Assembly: GCA_028641055.1 (NCBI GenBank)
Contig: CM054062.1
Coordinates: 272,571,092-272,635,091, forward strand
Source: Alopecurus myosuroides
Lineage: Eukaryota; Streptophyta; Magnoliopsida; Poales; Poaceae
Length of the DNA: 64,000 nucleotides
Direction of reading: 5' to 3'
The translations under genes and the position numbers were made by a program. Under the pieces are notes generated by a model. That model made no database searches and had not been told where the DNA came from. It was given only the letters and a program-made list of their open reading frames with translations. Every line of letters begins with the position of its first letter. Within the stretch, counting starts at the first letter, position 1. This document shows, piece by piece, positions 57,609-64,000 of the stretch.

Positions 57609-60600
57609 TCACACATGGCGATGAGCACTCTCAGCCGCCAAAACCCGATCTACCTCAGCCGAGGTCAATCGAATGATTTCCTCTGCCGCAGGTCGAACAA
57701 CACTATAATGAGGAGAAATGTCGACGATTGGACCATCAGGAAGTCTAGCTACGGAGTTGAAATTCACCTCAGGATGCCAGAACCGGACGAAAGAGAGGGC
57801 CACTACCGAGCCGCAAATCATCTGGTTGCGAACACACTCGCGAGTTTCTCCTTCTCGCCTGAACACCCAGAGAAGATGGCTCCAATCCTCAGGACCCCTC
57901 TCCAACGGATAGAAAGCAGCGTTCATTGCAATCAAAACCTCGTGAAAGGAACTCACGAGTATCTTCGCCTGGATAACCCGAAACTTCAAGGTAGCAAGCA
58001 CAAAGCCTCGACTACGATCGGACCAAAAGTTACTCGCATGGGGCTTTGAGCTGCCAGCTTCCTGAAGGATGTGGTTCTCCACCCACTGTTTCTCACTCCT
58101 ATCATCCGGATGAACAACCGAAAAACAAAGGTATATGATCAAAGAAAGATACATGACAAAGAACACCAGGGGGCTGAACTACTTACAGAGAAAATCCTGG
58201 GCAACAGACGCCAATTCATCCATCACAAACTGCTCGCGTTCAATCGCCAGCTTTTGTTTGGACTTGGCTACATCCGCCACCCCACGCAATGCTTTTAGCT
58301 TGCGTTCACCATCCGCAACACGATCACGGAGGCTTGCAAAGGTCCCAACAGCGGCAACAAGAGGATTTGCTGGAGTAGCAAGTCCACCTGAAGACTCCGC
58401 AGCAACCCCGGCTACCTGGAAGAATACATGGAAATTGAAGGAATAAGATGCCCCCATTCGAGATATAACAATCACCTATTCGACAGGTGCTCGGGGGCTA
58501 CTCCCATCGGGAGGAAACACACAGCAAATCAGTCACAATAAGCATCTCAGAAAAACATCTCGACTAAATGATGAAAATACGGGAATGCATCCCAAGGTTC
58601 ATTACAATCGAAAGAGCGAAATACAAAGAAAATATACTAAGAGCTGCAGATGTGCTACCGCTCGCGATGGTGCCTCCCCTAGCACGGGCGAACAACTCGG
58701 ATAACTTCCGAGCAAGGACTCTGGCTGGCTCGCCAAAACAACGAAGCCCTACTTTTTTTCCCGTAGAAGGATCGACGGGAAGGTCCGAGTACGCCTCTTC
58801 CAAACCGGTGACTCCATGCGCCAGCGCGAACTGGATGGCGGTCTTCGCCCCAGACTCCGACTGCGTGACCACGTAGGAGCCAAGGAGATTGCTCTCCGAG
58901 AAAATCTTCAAAAGATCGCCCAGCGCAGGTGGAGACACGGCGTTGACTAGGAGGCCACGGTGAAGCTGCGTCAGCACTCGAACGACATCGCCAATCAGGG
59001 TGCAAATCCCTTCGGCGTGCCTCCTGAGCTGGGCGCAGGAATCGGTCAGCGCATCCACCCGTTGGACCCTAGGAAGCTCCAGTGGGACGCCCAGAAGACC
59101 TGCAAAGGAAAATATTAAAATCCAAGGACCTATCAGACAACCAGAAGACGACAATAGACCAAAAGCGACTTACACGCAAAACGTTCGGCCAGAGGACGAA
59201 GGAAGTCGACAAGGTCGGAATCCGCCTTGGTGCTAGCCTCCTCCAGATTCTTCAGAGCATCTTGGGCGGCCGCAAGTTTTCCTTCGAGGTCAGCCAACAA
59301 CATGCGAGAGGACTCAAGTTCCTGTCGAGTAGCTGCCAACTGAGCCTCTTGAGCAATCGCCCGAGTGGAGGCATCCACCTTCTCGGCCTTCATACACTCA
59401 ACTTGAGCTGCGCGGCAATGGTTATCAGAAACAAAGAAATTCGTAGAAATAAAGAGATAAAGATGAGGGAAAGCGATAAACTTACTTCGAAGGAGCTCAT
59501 TTTCGCTGGCGAGTCGATCACGATCCGACCGAAGGGTACTGCATTTCGCTTCGGCTGGAATGACACGACGACCAAAGGCCGCAAGGGAGTCGATGAGGGA
59601 CTGCAAAGAACATGAAGATTGTAGAATCAGAAAAGAGAAATTTGAGCCTACACGACTGAAAACATTCGAGTATTGCCTCGGGGGCTACTCCCATCGGGAG
59701 CACTTTCGTGCACCCGATAAAGCAAGAAGTAAGGACAAGGTCTACATCTTTGAGCCTGTAGCCAATCGCATGCGATCAACTACAGCCTCGGGGGCTACTC
59801 CCATCGGGAGCACTGCCGTGCACCCGATAAAAAAAAACAGATCCAAACTGATAAAGCACTGAAGAAGCGAGCAGCAAAGTTTACCTGGCCTTGGGCGAAG
59901 GAAAGGGGGTCCGCTGAGCTACCCGACACCTCCTTCGGAGTCGAGGCCCCAGCAGCAAAACTAGGAATTCTGTATTCCGTAGTCGCTGCAGTGGGAGCTG
60001 CACTCGGCGAATTTTGCACGGTGTCGGCGGTAGGGGTCCCACCCGCGGTTTCAACCTTCTTCCTCTTCTCGAGAGGAAGGGAAGAGACGAATCTACGAGG
60101 GCTGATAGCTTGCAGACTACAATGAAGACAGTATGTGAAAAGACGCGAAAGGAAAAACGTTCGACTAAGAACAAGAAGAGAAACTTACTCGTCGTCATCT
60201 TCGTCATCCAACATATCCGCATTCCAGGCGGTCTGGATATTTGGAAATGAAGGAGAAGGGGCGCGCGTGTGCAGCGGAGTCACGATGAGGGGCCCCTTCC
60301 CGGGCGATTCCTTGTCCAAAGAGTTGTCCTTGGAGGTGGCCTCATCGCCCTCCACTCGACGACGTTTGCGAAGGAGGTGACCGCTACCCGATTCCTCTGC
60401 GCCATCCGAGGAGTCATGCTCGAAGCTCGAGGAGGCATTAGCAACACTGGTGTCGGCTGGGCCGTCCAGGTTACTCGCCAACAAATCCGAGGCATCCTCC
60501 CCGGACATTGGCAGGTAGCAGGTGGCCACGGTTAGGCTCTACCAAAGAAGACAGAAGAAAAGCAAGAAAAAAATTCAGTCGACCAAATATCAGAACAAGG

Positions 60601-61609
60601 AAAGGAATGAAGATAGAAGGAAAGACAAACTTACTTCGGGTGGCGGAGGCCTTGATGCCTCGAAAGCTGCGGCCGTGCAGCCGGGGAAGGTTTCGCCCAC
60701 CTTCAAGCTGGTGATGGCCGCGATCTTCTTCTTGAACTCGACGTTCGAGAGCTCTTCGCGGCTCACGCGACTGGGGTCTTCAGTGCCCTGGTACCCCCAC
60801 ATCGTGGAAGTCCTGTCCTGCAGGGGCTGAATCCTGCGCTTGAGGAAGATGCTCGCCAGGTGTAGCCCGTTCAGCACAACTCCAGCGGCTTGGTCCCGAA
60901 GGGTGGCCACCTTGGCGAGTAGCGGCGTCACAACCTGGTTCTCTTCAGCCGACAGTTTATGCTCCCAGGATTTTCGCCTCTTCAGGACAGTGAACGGGTG
61001 GAATTCCTGAATTCCACCCGAGCTGTTGTCGGTGACGTAAAACCACTTCTTTCTCCACCCTTGAGCGGAGTCGATGAAGTGCATCCCGAAGTAGATGGTG
61101 TCCGATTTCGCTTGGATTCCGAAACCGCCGGTGCGCAGCGGCTCGCTAGGCTCGTTCTCTGCTCGCGATTTCTCGCGGAAGACTCGAACCTTGAAGAGGG
61201 CCTTCCAGAGGCCCCAATGTGCGCGAATGCCCAAGAAGCACTCGCAAAAGACAATGAAGCACGAAATGTGCTGCACTGCATTCGGAGGCAGATCGTGGAG
61301 TTGTATGCCATAGACATACAACAACGCCACGAGAAAGGGGTGAAGAGGGAAAGAAAGCCCACGCGATACGTGGTCCGCGAAAACCACGCGTTCGTTCGCG
61401 CGGGGATTAGGTACCTCCTCCTTCTTGTCGAGGCGCACCCGATTGTCGGCTTCCGGAGACAGCAACCCCTCCCTCTGCATCTCTCTAACGCTCTTCATCG
61501 TGGTGTTGGGCGAGCGCTAGTCGCCCGAGCGCGGTGCAGGTGGCGCAGGAACTTCCTCTGGCGCCTTCGATGAAGAAACGGCGGCGCCACGCTTCTTGCT
61601 TCCTGCCAT
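57609..61609 (-). pseudogene. Antisense gene of the Tat element (gypsy-type transposon domain), about 8 exons
   Basis: Exons on the minus strand: 61609-60635, 60538-60189, 60101-59885, 59600-59486, 59407-59174, 59099 to about 58640, about 58415-58187, and about 58110-57609. The first five junctions have GT/AG borders and matching phases. Exon 1 carries the conserved domain of plant 'putative gypsy-type transposon' proteins (GLSFPLHPFLVALLYVYGIQ; WGLWKALFKVRVF; WRKKWFYVTD). Exons 2-3 are acidic, Ser-rich and basic (LLRKRRRVEGDE, LEKRKKVE: likely nuclear signals). Exons 4-5 form a coiled coil (RDRLASENELLR; QELESSRMLLADLEGKLAAA). The last exons include FLVRFWHPEVNFNSV-like sequence ending AHRHV. 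TAG at codon 31 (61517-61519) breaks the long N-terminus, but a Met at codon 38 could restart. The last two introns are uncertain. Function unknown; possibly a nuclear regulator of the element. Confidence 0.75.
58490..59831 (+). repeat. Repeated CTCGGGGGCTACTCCCATCG motif (3 copies)
   Basis: Copies lie at 58490-58513, 59677-59720 and 59787-59831. The last two also share GGGAGCACT...CGTGCACCCGATAAA and sit 110 bp apart. All fall in introns of the antisense gene. The first half equals the polypurine-like GCTCGGGGGCTAC just before the 3' LTR (62837-62848). Confidence 0.8.
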
Positions 61610-61713
61610 TGTCGCTGGTGCGAGCTCGCAGAGAGAAAGGTTGGAGAACGGGGAAGATGAAGGACGAAGAAGACGAAGGCTGGGAAATTTTCACCGTTTC
61701 ACCTAAGGCCTGC

Positions 61714-61720
61714 ATTTATA
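61714..61720 (-). promoter_or_regulatory. TATA box of the antisense gene
   Basis: TATAAAT on the minus strand (GTGTATAAATGCAGG), 105 nt upstream of the ATG at 61609. This suggests the antisense gene has its own promoter inside the element. Confidence 0.55.
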
Positions 61721-61729
61721 CACAGCGTC

Positions 61730-62848
61730 AGTCGATCCTAACCGTTCACTGAGCCGCGTGGCATCCATCGCGGCCGCCGCGTGCGAAGGCGAAATGAAAG
61801 GGCGGCGGACGCTGTTTCGTGCCACGATCCTAACAGTGGATCGTGCGCATTTACTGCGCGCAGTTCGTGTAAAAACCGGGAACGACGTCTCGTTTCCGGT
61901 CAAAAAGCTGACAAGGTGGGCCAGCATTTCTGCTCTCGCTCCGTCACGTCCCATCGGGAGGATAAAAGTGCGCCACGACGTCACAGCATGCGTCATTAAA
62001 CTGGAGAGTCTTTCGAATGAAAAGTCCAAACGCGAAAATAACTTCGTATGGACAAACTATGGCGTGAAATTTCTCACACAGGAAAACAAGACCCTAAGCA
62101 CGAAAGCTCTTTCGTATGAGAATAAAGCTCCAAACACGAAATAACTTCGTATGGACAAATTATGGCGTGAAATTTCTTTCACGGGAAAAAACTCCAAACA
62201 CGAAAACTCTTTCGTATGGACAAAGATAGCTTGGTTTTCATATCTAGAAAACCACAAACTCAAAACTACGCGAGTAGGCAGACCCTGCCACTCATTCGCA
62301 CGATGTCTACACATCATAGACCTAGATTGTTCAGCCGACTAGGTACATCCGGATGCCATATTCTTTCGAATATGAAGGTAAGACCCAAAAGATCTCTCTT
62401 GAGGGCCTGGAATCGCACTCAAGCTGCGTCCTCTGGTACAATTCTATGTCAACAACACGAAGAAAAATCCTAGCGGACACGCCGGGTACCCCCATAGGTT
62501 AAGTTCGACTCGGTAAGACCACTACGGCCCAGTCGCAATGATCACCTCATCGGGTTCGAGTCGGAGGTCTCGAATCTGTGTAGGCCAGAACTATTTTTGC
62601 CCTAGCTGCAATTAATTGGCCCTGATCTTTCAGGAGAGCCAAGCTGCTGCGCCACATCCTTCTGCGATAAACAGCCATAAAAACAGACACTTTCATTACC
62701 CAATACTCGGGTATAAAATCTCATTACACAGGGTACACACCCTCCAAACAGGAAACGATCATAGTGGTTATCCGAAAGAAAGCGGGATGAAAAATCTGAC
62801 CGTCTACTCGACTGGAAAAATCCAATCGAGCAAACGCTCGGGGGCTAC
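61730..62848 (+). other. Tat element 3' region before the LTR
   Basis: Non-coding apart from short chance frames. It contains an array at 62031-62225 of repeats built on TTCGTATGGACAAA, and the polypurine-like GCTCGGGGGCTAC at its end. Confidence 0.6.
62031..62225 (+). repeat. Imperfect repeats of about 103 bp
   Basis: ATAACTTCGTATGGACAAA(C/T)TATGGCG recurs at 62038 and 62141, with further TTCGTATG copies near 62111 and 62212. CACGAAA and CCAAACACGAAA recur between them. Confidence 0.75.
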
Positions 62849-63341
62849 TGACGAAGGGATGGATCTTGGACCCTGCGGGTAAGGGCACCCCGTCTCAAGC
62901 CCAAGGTTAAGGCCCAAGAAGGGAAGCCCTTGGAGTGTTCAGGAAGGCCCACTTGAAGCCCACCCGCAATGCCTTGCAGGCTAAGTTAGGAAACTTGTAA
63001 CCGACATAGGGCTAGAGTTCGATTCCTCCCCGGGTAGGGCTTTAGACCTGGCCATCTATATAAGGCCAGGAGAGCCACCGGGAGAGGACCAAGCAAGACC
63101 GCACCACCAAAGCCTTGAGCTCGAGATCATACTCTCGACTTGAGCAATCATCTTTGTAACCGATCTATTCGATAATACAGATCGGCAGAGGCAGGAGTAA
63201 GGGTTTTACCTCTACGAGGGCCCCGAACCTGGGTAAATCGTGCCCCCTGTCTAGCCGACGATCGTCACCAGCGCTCATGAGTTCTCCTATTCGAAACCCT
63301 ATGGGATCACCTGAGGGATTTGCCGAGTTACAGATTCGACA
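62849..63341 (+). repeat. 3' LTR of the Tat element (493 bp)
   Basis: Begins TGACGAAGGGATGG right after the polypurine tract and ends GATTCGACA. TATA box CTATATAAGG at about 63055-63064. The five bases after it are CCTTT; the partner duplication cannot be checked because the 5' end is missing. Confidence 0.8.
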
Positions 63342-63398
63342 CCTTTCCTAGATGCTACATTTACTAAATCCAAACAAATCACTAGTAGAAAAAGGCCT

Positions 63399-63597
63399 TT
63401 CTGTGGCGCACCATTTTGGCTTTCTGTGGCGCACCAAGGGGCCAGAGTGGTGCGCCACAGAATCTACGCCACTAAATTTTTTTCTGTGGCGCACCTCAGC
63501 CGTGCGCCACAGAAATGTCAATTCTGTGGCGCACCTCAGCCGTGCGCCACAGAAATTTGCAATTCTGTGGCGCACCAAGGGGGGGTGCGCCACAGAA
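63399..63597. repeat. Subterminal hairpins of the CACTA element
   Basis: TTCTGTGGCGCACC occurs at 63399, 63422, 63482, 63522 and 63563. Its inverse, GTGCGCCACAGAA, closes hairpins ending at 63462, 63514, 63554 and 63597. Such clusters are transposase-binding sites in En/Spm elements. Confidence 0.9.
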
Positions 63598-63689
63598 TTT
63601 TTTTTTGAATTTCAAAAAAAAAGGCGGCCAGATCTGGCCGCGGTAATTTTTCGAAAATTCGAAATTTCGCCGGATTTCGTCGGATGCTC

Positions 63690-64000
63690 GCCGGAGTTGG
63701 TGGGTGGAGGATGGGGGTCACCGGAGTTGGTGGGGAGGAGAAGGAGAAGCTCGCCGGAGGTGGTGGTGGTGGAGGAGGAGGAGGTGAGGTGGTGGTGATA
63801 GAGGAGGAGGAGGAGGAGGAGGAGGAGGAGAGGTGGTGGTGGAGGAGGAGGAGGAGCTCACCGGAGGTGGTGGTGGTGGTGGTGGTGGAGTAGGAGGAGG
63901 AGGAGGAGCTCACCGGAGGTGGTGGTGGTGGTGGAGGAGGAGGAGGAGGATGGTGGTGGTGGAGGAGGAGGAGGATGGTGGTGGTGGAGGAGGAGTGGTG
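63690..64000 (+). repeat. GGT/GGA trinucleotide low-complexity tract
   Basis: Long runs of GGTGGTGGT and GGAGGAGGA with CACCGGAGGTGG units. Apparent Gly/Glu-rich or, on the other strand, Ser/Pro-rich frames are products of the repeat. Confidence 0.85.

Larger units (their letters stand above)
52900..63341 (+). mobile_element. Tat-lineage Ty3/gypsy element, 5' truncated
   Basis: It contains the end of gag, protease, RT, two RNase H domains, integrase, an antisense gene and a 3' LTR. The second (archaeal-type) RNase H between RNase H and integrase and the antisense gene after pol are hallmarks of the Tat branch. No 5' LTR or primer site is present; the left end joins gag of element D at about 52890-52930. 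Confidence 0.85.
63380..64000 (+). mobile_element. CACTA (En/Spm-type) transposon, one terminus
   Basis: CACTAGTAGAAAAAGGCC at 63380 is a typical CACTA terminus. It is followed at once by a cluster of subterminal repeats (63399-63597). The element runs past the window end, so its transposase is not seen. Confidence 0.8.

Noticed and set aside
62038..62153. ATAACTTCGTATG, twice, looks like a loxP arm
   Set aside because: Only one 13-base arm with a mismatch, no inverted partner at 8 bp, and it lies in a natural repeat array; a coincidence.
63536..63913. Pro/Ser-rich and Gly/Glu-rich frames at the window end
   Set aside because: Direct translation of GGT/GGA low-complexity repeats, not a gene.
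1..64000. CRISPR arrays, bacterial operons, riboswitches, rRNA or tRNA genes
   Set aside because: None seen; all repeats are explained by plant transposable elements, and tRNA-like motifs are only primer-binding sites.

Overview
This is repeat-rich DNA from a grass nuclear genome, probably the cool-season (Pooideae/Triticeae-like) group. That call rests on nested Ty1/copia and Ty3/gypsy retrotransposons, Athila-like LTRs beginning TGATACGT, a Tat-type gypsy element with an antisense gene, a Stowaway-like MITE, grass LINE 3' ends and a CACTA terminus. No intact housekeeping gene was found. The only plausibly functional host gene is a small two-exon gene for a secreted defensin-like peptide at 14549-14999 (minus).

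Layout, left to right. 1-1446: flank without a recognisable gene. 1447-7838: a complete but decayed copia element (minus) with 925 and 952 bp LTRs and an exact GTAAT target duplication. 7844-16095: an island of low-copy gene debris, holding a GH10 xylanase fragment with a frame-breaking 37 bp tandem duplication, a 431 bp MITE, an F-box/LRR pseudogene, a 5'-truncated LINE, the defensin-like gene, and a tandem copy of that gene whose second exon is missing beside a LINE 3' end. 16095-24500: a degenerate copia element split in its integrase by a 5.8 kb solo LTR (17550-23349, exact TTAAC duplication). 24500-25842: unassigned, GC-rich at its right end. 25843-52900: a pile of Athila-like elements. 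F (25843-30362) holds ORF1. B (30363-36912) holds gag and a zinc-knuckle protein but no pol. A (36913-43585) is non-autonomous. E (43586-44435) is an LTR piece. D is a 5' LTR plus start of gag, split by the complete non-autonomous element C (44731-51516). About 52900-63341: a 5'-truncated Tat gypsy element with pol, a multi-exon antisense gene (57609-61609) and a 493 bp 3' LTR. 63380-64000: one end of a CACTA transposon running out of the window.

Three observations stand out. The copia element's Gag appears to begin inside its own LTR: an LTR exon is joined in phase to gag across a 210 nt intron that spans the LTR/internal boundary, so only unspliced RNA could serve as template. Athila-like elements A, C and D carry extra copies of the tRNA primer-binding motif inside their LTRs, as if the LTR had repeatedly extended past its primer site. 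The Tat element carries an antisense gene with its own TATA box and mostly phase-consistent introns. All element proteins are damaged by stops or frameshifts, so everything here depends on autonomous relatives elsewhere or is dead.
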